Below are positions 10,611 through 17,905 of a stretch of DNA of 64,000 nucleotides, one piece after another. This DNA comes from Chryseobacterium lactis (lineage in GTDB: Bacteria; Bacteroidota; Bacteroidia; Flavobacteriales; Weeksellaceae): positions 3,038,001 through 3,102,000 of the forward strand of contig NZ_CP033924.1 in NCBI RefSeq assembly GCF_003815875.1. The letters run 5' to 3'. Position 1 is the stretch's first letter; every line of letters begins with the position of its first letter. The position numbers and the translations under genes are program-made. A model generated the notes under the pieces. It was not told where the DNA came from and searched no databases. It saw only the letters and a list, made by a program, of their open reading frames with translations.

Positions 10611-10637
10611 GACGGGTCATTTGATCCGTCTTTTTTT
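10611..10637 (+). terminator. Rho-independent terminator
   Basis: The stem gacgggtc / gatccgtc (one wobble pair) is followed by seven T residues, 25 bases after the stop of the secreted-protein gene. Confidence 0.85.
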
Positions 10638-10643
10638 GTACGT

Positions 10644-10674
10644 AAAAAAGCTGAGCAAAATTTCGCTCAGCTTT
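10644..10674 (-). terminator. Rho-independent terminator for the minus-strand channel operon
   Basis: Read on the minus strand, the stem aaagctgagc / gctcagcttt ends in a run of six T. It lies 55 bases beyond the stop of the small membrane peptide gene at 10730. It is placed to end a transcript that carries the potassium channel and that peptide. Confidence 0.75.
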
Positions 10675-10729
10675 ATATGGTATCCTTTCTACATATCACT
10701 TATCATTCATTATCCATTGCTTATTTTTA

Positions 10730-10888
10730 TCATTTGTTAGGTACCGGCTGTATTTCCCCTTTATTCATAAGGTCGAAAACAGTAGGGAAGAACATTGCAA
10801 GAATGAAATAAACGATAATCATTAGCACGACTAATGCAAAAAGAATGACGACTAAACTATTTGGTTTGTTTTTCTTTTCTGGTTCCAT
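10730..10888 (-). CDS. Small single-pass membrane protein (52 aa), unrecognised
   Basis: A short gene that a length cut-off would miss. It encodes 52 residues: a charged N-terminus (MEPEKKNKPN), one strongly hydrophobic segment at about residues 11-35 (SLVVILFALVVLMIIVYFIL), then a short tail ending PVPNK. The composition is that of a genuine transmembrane helix, positive on the N-terminal side. It lies 43 bases downstream of the Kv-type channel gene on the same strand, and a minus-strand terminator follows it. Co-transcription with the channel is therefore likely. I do not recognise the family. A regulatory or assembly subunit of the channel is possible, but this is inference from position only. 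Confidence 0.72.
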   Translation of the reverse strand: MEPEKKNKPNSLVVILFALVVLMIIVYFILAMFFPTVFDLMNKGEIQPVPNK

Positions 10889-10931
10889 GATTTTGTGGTA
10901 TTTGGTGAATAAATTTAATTGATATCAAATA

Positions 10932-11759
10932 TTAAGCTAATTTCTTGCCACACTGCTTGCAATACCGTGCATCATCATCAATATCTTCATTTCCACAACG
11001 CTCGCAGATCTTTTCCAGGTTCTGTCTTTTATTTCTCATCTCTGCTGTTACAATTCCGGTAGGAACTGCAATAATAGAATAACCGGCCAACATCAGGACA
11101 ACTGCAAAAAGCTTTCCCAATGGCGTGATAGGAGATACATCGCCATATCCAACGGTAGTTACGGTTACTACGGCCCAATAAATAGATTGCGGAATGGTTT
11201 CAAATCCTTGTCTTCCACCTTCCACCATAAACATCAGTGAACCTACAATGACAGAAAAGATGATCAGAAATAAAAGGAAGATATATATTTTTCTGGAACT
11301 GTTTTTTAACGCCCTTACGATGAGGTAACCATCGTTCATGAAATCCATTAAGTTGAAAATCCTGAAGATTCTCAACATTCTCAGCATTCTGAAGATCAGA
11401 AAGTATTTCGTAATCGGAAAAAAGAAGCTCAGAAAGAACGGTGCCAATGCAAGAAAATCTATTATCCCCAGAAAACTAAAAATATAACCCTTCTTATTCT
11501 TTACTACAGCAATCCTCATAGAATATTCAAGAGTGAAAAAGATAGATATGATCCACTCCAGAACCAGGAAGATATAATGAAATCTTTTATCGAGCTGAGG
11601 TACACTTTCCATCATGATAATGGCGGTACTTGCAACAATCAGTGATAATAATAGGATGTCGAAGAGTTTTCCGAGTCTGGTATCGGAACGATAGATGATT
11701 CGGTAAAGAAATCTTTTCCAGAGGGCATCTTCAGGAACAAGATTGTGCTCTCTTTCCAT
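10932..11759 (-). CDS. Voltage-gated-type potassium channel with C-terminal zinc ribbon
   Basis: A 275-residue ion channel subunit with six membrane segments. S4 carries arginines at every third position (FRMLRMLRIFRIF), as in voltage sensors. The pore loop holds the K+ selectivity filter TVTTVGYGDVSP, followed by S6 (LAGYSIIAVPTGIVTAEM). After S6 there is no RCK or cyclic-nucleotide domain. Instead a short linker leads to a zinc-ribbon-like tail CERCGNEDIDDDARYCKQCG (two CxxC pairs). K+ conduction is well supported by the filter; voltage gating is inferred from S4. The gene is divergent from the nif3-like gene and lies just upstream of a 52-residue membrane peptide gene on the same strand. 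Confidence 0.92.
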   Translation of the reverse strand: MEREHNLVPEDALWKRFLYRIIYRSDTRLGKLFDILLLSLIVASTAIIMMESVPQLDKRFHYIFLVLEWIISIFFTLEYSMRIAVVKNKKGYIFSFLGIIDFLALAPFFLSFFFPITKYFLIFRMLRMLRIFRIFNLMDFMNDGYLIVRALKNSSRKIYIFLLFLIIFSVIVGSLMFMVEGGRQGFETIPQSIYWAVVTVTTVGYGDVSPITPLGKLFAVVLMLAGYSIIAVPTGIVTAEMRNKRQNLEKICERCGNEDIDDDARYCKQCGKKLA

Positions 11760-11821
11760 GTTTAATGTTTTTTCTAAATTAACAAATTATCGTTATTTTC
11801 GTAGCAAACATACAGAATAAA

Positions 11822-12919
11822 ATGACAATAAGAAAAGTAATTGCAGAAATAGATAAGCTTATTCCGTTACAACAGGCAGAAGATTTTGATAATGTAGGAT
11901 TGTTGTGCGGGGTTCCGGATCGTAATGTATCGGGAATTCTCGTTTGTCATGATGCCCTGGAAAATGTAGTAGATGAGGCGATTGAAAGAAATTGTAACCT
12001 GATCGTATGTTTCCATCCCATTATTTTTTCAGGATTAAAATCTTTAACAGGGAAAAACTATGTCGAAAGAGCCGTTTTAAAGGCCATCGAAAATAAAATT
12101 GCCATCTATGCCATCCACACTGCATTTGATAACGATTTCTTTGGGGTAAACCACGGAATATGCAGTCAACTGGGATTAAAGAATATGAAGATTCTTCAGC
12201 CTAAAGAAAATAATTTAAAGCAACTGACGGTTTTTGTACCAAAAGATTATTCTGAAAAAGTGAAAGAAGCCTTATTTTCTGCAGGAGCTGGAAATATTGG
12301 ATTTTATGACGAATGTAGTTTCAAGATTAATGGAAACGGAACGTTTAGACCTGTAGAAGGATCAAATCCTTTTTCCGGACAGCAGAATATTCGTGAAAAT
12401 GCCGACGAAGACATGATTTCTGTAATTTTTGAAAGCTATAAACAAGGACAAATCGTTGGGGCAATGAAAGCAGCTCATCCTTATGAAGAAGTGGCACATC
12501 AGATCTATAGCCTTGATAATAAGAATCAGCATGTAGGATTGGGTATGTATGGTGATCTGGAAGAAGAAATGGATGAAAAGGATTTCCTGAAGTTTGTAAA
12601 AGAAAAATTCAATCTTGAAGTGATCAAACATTCTTCTTTTGACAGTAAAAAAATTAAAAGAGTAGGGGTTCTGGGAGGTTCCGGAGCCAGTGGAATCAGA
12701 TCCGCAATTTCCAAAAAATGTGACGCTTACCTGACCGGAGATATTAAATATCATGATTATTTTTTAGCAGAGTCTAAAATGATGATCTGTGATATAGGAC
12801 ATTATGAATCAGAACAATTTGTAAGTCAACAATTATTTGAAATTTTATCACAAAAATTTAGTACATTTGCAATTTCAAAATCTATTGAAAAAACAAACCC
12901 AGTAAATTATTTCATTTAA
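11822..12919 (+). CDS. Nif3-like dinuclear metal centre hexameric protein
   Basis: A 365-residue member of the Nif3/YbgI family, conserved proteins that form toroidal hexamers with a two-metal site; their substrate is uncertain. The family N-terminus is present (EIDKLIPLQQAEDFDNVGLLCG). Metal-ligand regions are visible: FHPIIF near residue 63, AIHTAFDN near residue 97, and the C-terminal GDIKYHDYFLAE and DIGHYESE motifs. The ~365-residue length reflects the middle insert (about residues 125-240, PII/CutA-like) typical of longer members, with the family motif AAHPYEEVAHQIY. The stop codon is two bases before the start of the next gene, so the pair is an operon. Confidence 0.93.
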   Translation: MTIRKVIAEIDKLIPLQQAEDFDNVGLLCGVPDRNVSGILVCHDALENVVDEAIERNCNLIVCFHPIIFSGLKSLTGKNYVERAVLKAIENKIAIYAIHTAFDNDFFGVNHGICSQLGLKNMKILQPKENNLKQLTVFVPKDYSEKVKEALFSAGAGNIGFYDECSFKINGNGTFRPVEGSNPFSGQQNIRENADEDMISVIFESYKQGQIVGAMKAAHPYEEVAHQIYSLDNKNQHVGLGMYGDLEEEMDEKDFLKFVKEKFNLEVIKHSSFDSKKIKRVGVLGGSGASGIRSAISKKCDAYLTGDIKYHDYFLAESKMMICDIGHYESEQFVSQQLFEILSQKFSTFAISKSIEKTNPVNYFI

Positions 12920-12921
12920 AT

Positions 12922-13698
12922 ATGGCAAAAACCAACGATATTTCAGTTGAAGAAAAATTAAGAGCTTTATACGATTTACAGATCATTGATTCAAGATTGG
13001 ATGAAATCCGAAATACCAGAGGAGAGTTGCCAATTGAAGTTGAAGATCTTGAAATCGAGATTGAAGGTCTTGAAAAAAGAGCTGAAAAATTTCATGCAGA
13101 TATCAAAGATCAGGATGATCAGATCAAAACAAAGCATGAAGTTATTAACCATGCGAAAACTTTAATTGAGAAATACAAATCTCAACAGGATAATGTAAGA
13201 AACAACAAAGAGTTTGAAGCATTAGGAAAAGAAATGGAATTCCAGGATTTGGAAATTCAACTTGCTGAAAAAAGAATTAAAGAATTCGGAGTTAAAATTG
13301 CTCACAAAAATGAAACTTTAAGCGAATTGAATGCAAAGATTGATGATTTAAAAAATCACTTGAAATTCAAGAAAGAAGAATTAGAAGGTCTTGTCTCTGA
13401 AACTCAAAAAGAAGAAGAATATCTTTTAGAGCAATCTAAAGAGTTCGCTGGTAAAATTGACGAGAGATTATTAGCTTCTTACAACAGAATCAGAACAAGC
13501 TCTATCAATGGTTTAGCAGTAGTAGGATTAGAAAGAGGAGCTCCAAAAGGATCTTTCTTTACGATTCCACCTCAAAAGCAAATGGAAATTGCTCAGAGAA
13601 AGAAAATCATTATCGATGAGCACTCAGGGAAAATCCTTGTTGACGATGAGTTGGTAATGGAAGAAAACGAAAGAATGAAATCTGTAATTAAATTCTAA
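12922..13698 (+). CDS. CT398/C4-type zinc-ribbon family coiled-coil protein lacking its cysteines
   Basis: A 258-residue protein of the family usually annotated as a zinc ribbon domain-containing (CT398-like) coiled-coil protein. Residues 1-180 are a long antiparallel coiled coil (EVEDLEIEIEGLEKRAEKF...). The C-terminal module GLAVVGLERGAPKGSFFTIP ... IIIDEHSGKILVDDE aligns with the family's zinc ribbon. The positions that normally read CGGC and CExCG are PKGS and DEHSG here, and the protein contains no cysteine at all. It can therefore not bind zinc in the standard way. The precise function of the family is unknown. The gene is cotranscribed with the nif3-like gene (two-base gap), a pairing I recall from other Bacteroidota. 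Confidence 0.9.
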   Translation: MAKTNDISVEEKLRALYDLQIIDSRLDEIRNTRGELPIEVEDLEIEIEGLEKRAEKFHADIKDQDDQIKTKHEVINHAKTLIEKYKSQQDNVRNNKEFEALGKEMEFQDLEIQLAEKRIKEFGVKIAHKNETLSELNAKIDDLKNHLKFKKEELEGLVSETQKEEEYLLEQSKEFAGKIDERLLASYNRIRTSSINGLAVVGLERGAPKGSFFTIPPQKQMEIAQRKKIIIDEHSGKILVDDELVMEENERMKSVIKF

Positions 13699-13717
13699 TT
13701 ATTGATTTTTACAATAC

Positions 13718-13748
13718 AAAGCTGTTTCAGAAATGAGACAGCTTTTTT
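13718..13748 (+). terminator. Rho-independent terminator
   Basis: The stem aaagctgtttca / tgagacagcttt (one wobble pair) around gaaa ends in a T-run, 20 bases after the coiled-coil gene. Confidence 0.85.
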
Positions 13749-13787
13749 GTTTTGTTGAATGCTGAAACACGAATAACACAAATTCAC

Positions 13788-13818
13788 ATCAATAGGAATA
13801 GGCTAAAGCCCATTCAAT
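13788..13818. repeat. 31-bp dispersed hairpin repeat, copy A
   Basis: It has the form ATCAATAGGA, then the imperfect palindrome ATAGGCTAAAGCCCAT, then TCAAT. A second copy lies at 17646-17676 with the same flanks and a compensated stem. It sits between two convergent genes. Confidence 0.6.
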
Positions 13819-13852
13819 GATTAATATGCCCAATAACCCAATTTAAACTCAT

Positions 13853-13880
13853 AAAAAAACCGCTCCAAAAGAAGCGGTTA
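13853..13880 (-). terminator. Rho-independent terminator of the acyl-CoA synthetase gene
   Basis: On the minus strand the stem aaccgct / agcggtt is followed by a T-run. It begins seven bases after the stop of the convergent synthetase gene. Confidence 0.8.
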
Positions 13881-13886
13881 GTATTT

Positions 13887-15665
13887 TTATTCATGATGCT
13901 CATACATCTTATTGTAAAGATCCATAAATTTCTCTTTTACAGCCTTTCTTTTCAGCTTTAAAGTAGGAGTAAGAAGTCCGGCTTCAATGCTCCATACCTC
14001 AGGAGTGAGCTCTATTCTTTTAATTTTTTCCCAGTTTCCAAGATGCTCATTGATTCCGTCAATTTCCTTTTCAATTCTTTGCTTCAGCTCGGGGCTTTTT
14101 GCAATTTCCTCAGGTGTGGAACCGATATTCAAATTGTTTCTCATCGCCCAGCTTTTGGCAAAGTCAAAATCAGGTTGTACCAATGCGCAAGGCATTTTTT
14201 CACCATCACCTACTACCATAATCTGTTCGATAAATTTTGAAGCTTTTGCTAAATTTTCAATCGTTTGTGGGGCAATATATTTACCACCGGAAGTTTTGAA
14301 CATTTCCTTCTTACGGTCGGTGATTTGTAAAAAGCCGTCCGTGTCGATGTGTCCGATATCTCCGGTTTTGAAGAATCCGTCTTCTGTAAATGCATCCTTA
14401 GTCATTTCCTCATTCTGGAAATAGCCTTTGAAGACAGAGGGTCCTTTTACCGTAATTTCACCATCTTCCTGGATTTTTACCTTTAAATTATCCAATGGTA
14501 CTCCTACAGTTCCTACCTTCATTTTTTCAAAACTGTTTACAGAAATTACGGGAGATGTTTCCGTTAATCCATATCCTTCCAAAATCGGAATTCCGGCGTT
14601 TTGAAAGATTAAATTAAGCCTTGTAGATAAAGCTGCTGATCCTGAGACAAGGGTGATGATTTCACCTCCCAGACCTTCTCTCCACTTGGAAAATACCAAT
14701 TTGTCGGCGATAATTTCCTGAATTCCGGATGGTCTTGAAATGCCTTTTTTCTTGGATATTAAGTTTAATGCCCAGAAGAATATTTTTGATTTCAATCCGC
14801 CGGCAGAAGAACCTGTATTGTAGATTTTATCGTATACTTTTTCTACCAGCCTTGGGACTACAGTCATATAATGAGGCTTTACCTCTTTCACATTTTCACC
14901 CATTTTTTCGATGCTTTCGGCAAAATAGATGGAAAAACCATTGTACTGATAAAGGTAAAATAGCATTCTTTCAAAGATGTGGCAGATGGGAAGAAAGCTC
15001 AATGCTCTGCTGTCCTTATAATCTAAACTTTTTTTCTTTGGAATTCTAGGGATAGAACCCAATACATTAGAAACGATATTATTATGGGTCAACATAACCC
15101 CTTTTGGTCTACCTGTGGTTCCCGAAGTATAAATGATAGTAGCCAGATCTTCAGTATTGATAGCATTAGACAAATCATCTACTTCAATTTGCGTGGATTC
15201 ATCCTTGCCCAGATCCAGAATTTCACTCCAATTGGCAGCTCCGCTTATATTATCGAAAGTAAAAATACCCTGCAGGCTGGGAATATTATGTTTTACCTTC
15301 ATTACCTTATTAAGCAAATCTTTATCAGATACAAAGCAATACTGTATTTCTGCATTGTTGAAAATAAATTCATAATCTTCCGGAGAAATACTTGGGTAAA
15401 CCGGTACTGAAACAACTCCGATCTGAGAAAGCCCAAAATCCATTATGGCCCATTCTGTACGGGAGTTGGTGGTTATCAAAGCGATCTTATCACCCGGTTT
15501 TATACCTAGCTTTAGTAATCCTCGGGATATTTTATTTCCCTCATTTATAAACTCCTGCGTAGAAGTTTTTTTCCATTCCCCATGATATTTGGTTACGAAC
15601 ATGTCCGTTTTAGGATATTTTTCTAAAGCGTAATGCGGAATATCGAATAATCTCTTGATCGTCAT
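13887..15665 (-). CDS. Long-chain acyl-CoA synthetase (AMP-forming)
   Basis: A 592-residue adenylate-forming enzyme that activates fatty acids to acyl-CoA through an acyl-AMP intermediate, probably at the inner face of the membrane. Visible motifs are the P-loop TIIYTSGTTGRPKGVMLTH (about residues 177-195), GYGLTETSPV (about 367-376), the hinge-region KTGDIGHIDTDG, and DRKKEMFKTSGGKYIAPQ with the conserved C-domain residues. Length fits the long-chain (FadD/FACS) group, including the LPICHIFERM region. Chain-length preference cannot be read from sequence. It is a single gene with its own terminator. The acyl-CoA dehydrogenase gene lies beyond its 5' end in the opposite orientation, which suggests shared fatty-acid use. 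Confidence 0.93.
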   Translation of the reverse strand: MTIKRLFDIPHYALEKYPKTDMFVTKYHGEWKKTSTQEFINEGNKISRGLLKLGIKPGDKIALITTNSRTEWAIMDFGLSQIGVVSVPVYPSISPEDYEFIFNNAEIQYCFVSDKDLLNKVMKVKHNIPSLQGIFTFDNISGAANWSEILDLGKDESTQIEVDDLSNAINTEDLATIIYTSGTTGRPKGVMLTHNNIVSNVLGSIPRIPKKKSLDYKDSRALSFLPICHIFERMLFYLYQYNGFSIYFAESIEKMGENVKEVKPHYMTVVPRLVEKVYDKIYNTGSSAGGLKSKIFFWALNLISKKKGISRPSGIQEIIADKLVFSKWREGLGGEIITLVSGSAALSTRLNLIFQNAGIPILEGYGLTETSPVISVNSFEKMKVGTVGVPLDNLKVKIQEDGEITVKGPSVFKGYFQNEEMTKDAFTEDGFFKTGDIGHIDTDGFLQITDRKKEMFKTSGGKYIAPQTIENLAKASKFIEQIMVVGDGEKMPCALVQPDFDFAKSWAMRNNLNIGSTPEEIAKSPELKQRIEKEIDGINEHLGNWEKIKRIELTPEVWSIEAGLLTPTLKLKRKAVKEKFMDLYNKMYEHHE

Positions 15666-15693
15666 GATTTTTTATGTAATTTATAAAGAAATC

Positions 15694-15721
15694 TAAATAT
15701 AAGCATTTTTTTTAATTGCAA
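15694..15721 (-). promoter_or_regulatory. Candidate promoter of the acyl-CoA synthetase gene
   Basis: On the minus strand TTG (15719-15721) is followed after 17 bases by TATATTTA (15694-15701). That is one mismatch from TAnnTTTG at a permitted spacing, 28 bases before the start codon. Confidence 0.4.
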
Positions 15722-15873
15722 AAACTTGAATTTAATAATTGAAAATTAGTTAAATGCCTACCATAATACTTTTTATCAAAAAGAGTGCCTGAAGCTTTTA
15801 GAAGGAAGTTGTGATAGTTAAAATTTTCAATCAGAAAATGTCTATAAAAGTGGAGTTTTATGGAATTTTGTTT

Positions 15874-15972
15874 TTACATTTTGTATTGGCGCAGCCTCTT
15901 ATCACCCGAATTCACAGGAGCTTCCAATTTGCTTTCTTCAGGCGTTTTTCCAAGTTTTAATTTATTTTTCAT
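15874..15972 (-). CDS. Possible 32-residue peptide gene, unrecognised
   Basis: The 353-base gap between the synthetase and dehydrogenase genes holds one candidate small reading frame. It encodes MKNKLKLGKTPEESKLEAPV and 12 further residues, mostly charged, with no membrane segment and no cysteine. No -7 box lies directly upstream. It could be a chance frame, so confidence is low. The rest of the gap shows nothing I can name. Confidence 0.2.
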   Translation of the reverse strand: MKNKLKLGKTPEESKLEAPVNSGDKRLRQYKM

Positions 15973-16018
15973 ATTTGCTTAAAAAGTGTAAATTTACGGC
16001 TATCTAATTATTTTTTTT

Positions 16019-17158
16019 ATGGACTTTAATTTATCAGAAGAACAGCTGATGATTCAGCAGGCGGCAAGAGATTTTGCACAAAATGAACTATTACCTGGAG
16101 TTATTGAAAGAGACCGCGACCAGAAATTCCCTACAGAGCAGGTGAAGAAAATGGGCGAAATGGGCCTTTTGGGAATGATGGTTGATCCAAAATACGGAGG
16201 TGCAGGTATGGACAGCGTTTCTTACGTGCTGGCAATGGAGGAGATTGCAAAAATAGATGCTTCTGCAGCTGTTGTAATGTCTGTAAACAATTCATTGGTT
16301 TGTGCCGGTCTTGAAAAATTTGCTTCCGAAGAACAAAAAGTAAAATATCTTACTCCTCTGGCAAGCGGACAGGTAATCGGAGCTTTTGCTTTATCTGAGC
16401 CGGAAGCCGGTTCTGATGCTACTTCTCAGAAGACAACAGCTGAAGACAAAGGAGATTACTACCTTTTAAACGGGATTAAAAACTGGATCACAAACGGTGG
16501 AACAGCTTCTTATTATATCGTAATCGCTCAGACGGATCCTGAGAAAAAACATAAAGGAATCAATGCATTCATCGTAGAAAGAGGATGGGAAGGTTTTGAA
16601 GTTGGAGTAAAAGAAGACAAATTGGGAATCAGAGGAAGTGATACGCATTCTTTGATCTTTAACAATGTAAAAGTTCCTAAAGAAAACAGAATCGGTGAAG
16701 ACGGTTTTGGTTTCAATTTTGCAATGGCTGTATTGAATGGTGGTAGAATCGGTATCGCTTCTCAGGCTTTAGGTATTGCTTCAGGAGCTTACGAATTGGC
16801 TTTGAAATATGCTAAAACAAGAAAAGCATTCAAAACTGAAATTATCAACCATCAGGCGATTGCTTTCAAATTAGCTGATATGGCAACTCAGATCACTGCA
16901 GCAAGAATGTTATGTTTCAAAGCAGCATGTGAAAAAGATGCAGGAAAAGATATCTCTGAAAGCGGAGCAATGGCAAAATTATACGCTTCTCAGGTAGCAA
17001 TGGATACTACTATTGAAGCAGTACAGGTTCATGGTGGATATGGATATGTGAAAGAATACCACGTAGAAAGATTAATGAGAGATGCAAAAATCACTCAGAT
17101 CTACGAAGGAACTTCTGAAATCCAGAAAATCGTGATCTCAAGAAGTATCGCAAAATAA
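16019..17158 (+). CDS. Acyl-CoA dehydrogenase (short/branched-chain type)
   Basis: A 379-residue FAD enzyme that oxidises acyl-CoA to enoyl-CoA and passes electrons to ETF. The family signatures are present: FALSEPEAGSDA (flavin contact, near residue 125), KNWITNGG (near 155), the arginine-rich RKAFKTEIINHQAIAF, and QVHGGYGYVKEYHVERLMRD. The catalytic base region is YEGTSEIQK, where the glutamate of YEGT (near residue 364) is the expected base. Length and motif spacing match butyryl-, isobutyryl- or 2-methylbutyryl-CoA dehydrogenases; the exact substrate is not decided by sequence. The start is preceded by an AT-rich leader, as is usual here, without a Shine-Dalgarno sequence. Confidence 0.95.
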   Translation: MDFNLSEEQLMIQQAARDFAQNELLPGVIERDRDQKFPTEQVKKMGEMGLLGMMVDPKYGGAGMDSVSYVLAMEEIAKIDASAAVVMSVNNSLVCAGLEKFASEEQKVKYLTPLASGQVIGAFALSEPEAGSDATSQKTTAEDKGDYYLLNGIKNWITNGGTASYYIVIAQTDPEKKHKGINAFIVERGWEGFEVGVKEDKLGIRGSDTHSLIFNNVKVPKENRIGEDGFGFNFAMAVLNGGRIGIASQALGIASGAYELALKYAKTRKAFKTEIINHQAIAFKLADMATQITAARMLCFKAACEKDAGKDISESGAMAKLYASQVAMDTTIEAVQVHGGYGYVKEYHVERLMRDAKITQIYEGTSEIQKIVISRSIAK

Positions 17159-17179
17159 AAATATTATAAACACACTACT

Positions 17180-17545
17180 ATGAAAAAATCTTTGTGGATC
17201 ACCCTTGGTGTCGTACTGCTATTGTTAGGAGTATTTGTATGGTATAAATATTTCTTCGTTTTTGGAGAAGGAGTGAAGTCAGGCTATCTGAATTATGCCA
17301 TGAAGAAAGGTTATGTCTTCAAAACGTATGAAGGTAAACTGATTCAGGAAGGTTTCGGAAAAGGAAAAGCAGGAGGTATTACAAGCTATGAGTTTGAATT
17401 TTCTGTAGATGACCCTGAAGTTTTCAAGCAATTGGAAACCAACAGTGGTAAGACCTTCGATCTTCATTACAAAGAATACAACGGCGCTCTTCCCTGGAGA
17501 GGAAACACAAAGTTTGTCGTAGATAAAATTGTGAATATGAAATAA
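17180..17545 (+). CDS. Conserved small membrane-anchored protein
   Basis: A 121-residue protein with one N-terminal transmembrane or signal-anchor segment (about residues 5-25, LWITLGVVLLLLGVFVWYKY). The following ~95-residue domain, probably periplasmic, contains the motif GEGVKSGYLNYAMKKGYVFKTYEGKL. Similar proteins are widespread in flavobacteria and are sometimes misnamed 6-phosphogluconate dehydrogenase; nothing here supports that enzyme (no Rossmann motif, far too short). The gene starts 21 bases after the acyl-CoA dehydrogenase stop and may share its transcript. The function is unknown. Confidence 0.8.
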   Translation: MKKSLWITLGVVLLLLGVFVWYKYFFVFGEGVKSGYLNYAMKKGYVFKTYEGKLIQEGFGKGKAGGITSYEFEFSVDDPEVFKQLETNSGKTFDLHYKEYNGALPWRGNTKFVVDKIVNMK

Positions 17546-17548
17546 CAA

Positions 17549-17580
17549 AAAGGCTTTCAATGAAAATTGGAAGCCTTTTC
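17549..17580 (+). terminator. Rho-independent terminator
   Basis: The hairpin aaaaggctttcaat / attggaagcctttt follows the small membrane protein gene by three bases. It likely ends a dehydrogenase/small-protein transcript. Confidence 0.75.
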
Positions 17581-17645
17581 TATTAAGATAGGTATTGATG
17601 TAATTAGATTATATTCCTTTTACATTTCAATATTTACCTGTTTAT

Positions 17646-17676
17646 ATCAATAGGAGTGGGCTTTAGCCCACTCGAT
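17646..17676. repeat. 31-bp dispersed hairpin repeat, copy B
   Basis: It has the form ATCAATAGGA, then the palindrome GTGGGCTTTAGCCCAC, then TCGAT. It matches copy A at 13788 and has a perfect stem. A related half-element (ggctttagcc) lies 24 bases further on, at 17700-17709. Confidence 0.65.
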
Positions 17677-17785
17677 CAATATAAAATTAAAATTCATCTG
17701 GCTTTAGCCAAAACTTACAAGAAAACACAAATAACACGATGATCTTTATCTGTTATGTTACATTATTTGTTTTACCAACTCGTTT

Positions 17786-17807
17786 TGTCATCCTGTAAGG
17801 ATCTCAA
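17786..17807. repeat. Short intergenic repeat (TGTCATCCTG...GGATCTCAA)
   Basis: It resembles one arm of the GTCATnCTGAA...GAATCTC dispersed repeats seen near 53471. It lies in the gene-free stretch 17581-17871, which holds only repeats. Confidence 0.4.
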
Positions 17808-17871
17808 CCACGCCCATCAAAAAACTTTTGCATAATATTTTTTAAATTTCGATGATTTAAAAAATATAAAC

Positions 17872-17900
17872 AAAAAATCCACCTTATGCAGATGGACTTT
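17872..17900 (-). terminator. Rho-independent terminator of the DUF4349 gene
   Basis: On the minus strand the stem aaagtccatct / aggtggatttt (wobble pairs) is followed by more T. It begins six bases after the stop codon. Confidence 0.75.
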
Positions 17901-17905
17901 AAGTG

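Noticed and set aside
10587..10811. A 74-codon plus-strand frame directly after the secreted-protein gene
   Set aside because: It runs through two hairpin terminators and overlaps the better-supported small membrane gene on the other strand; its translation has no domain character.
17180..17545. 6-phosphogluconate dehydrogenase, a name sometimes attached to this small family
   Set aside because: It has 121 residues, a membrane anchor and no nucleotide-binding or catalytic motif of that enzyme.
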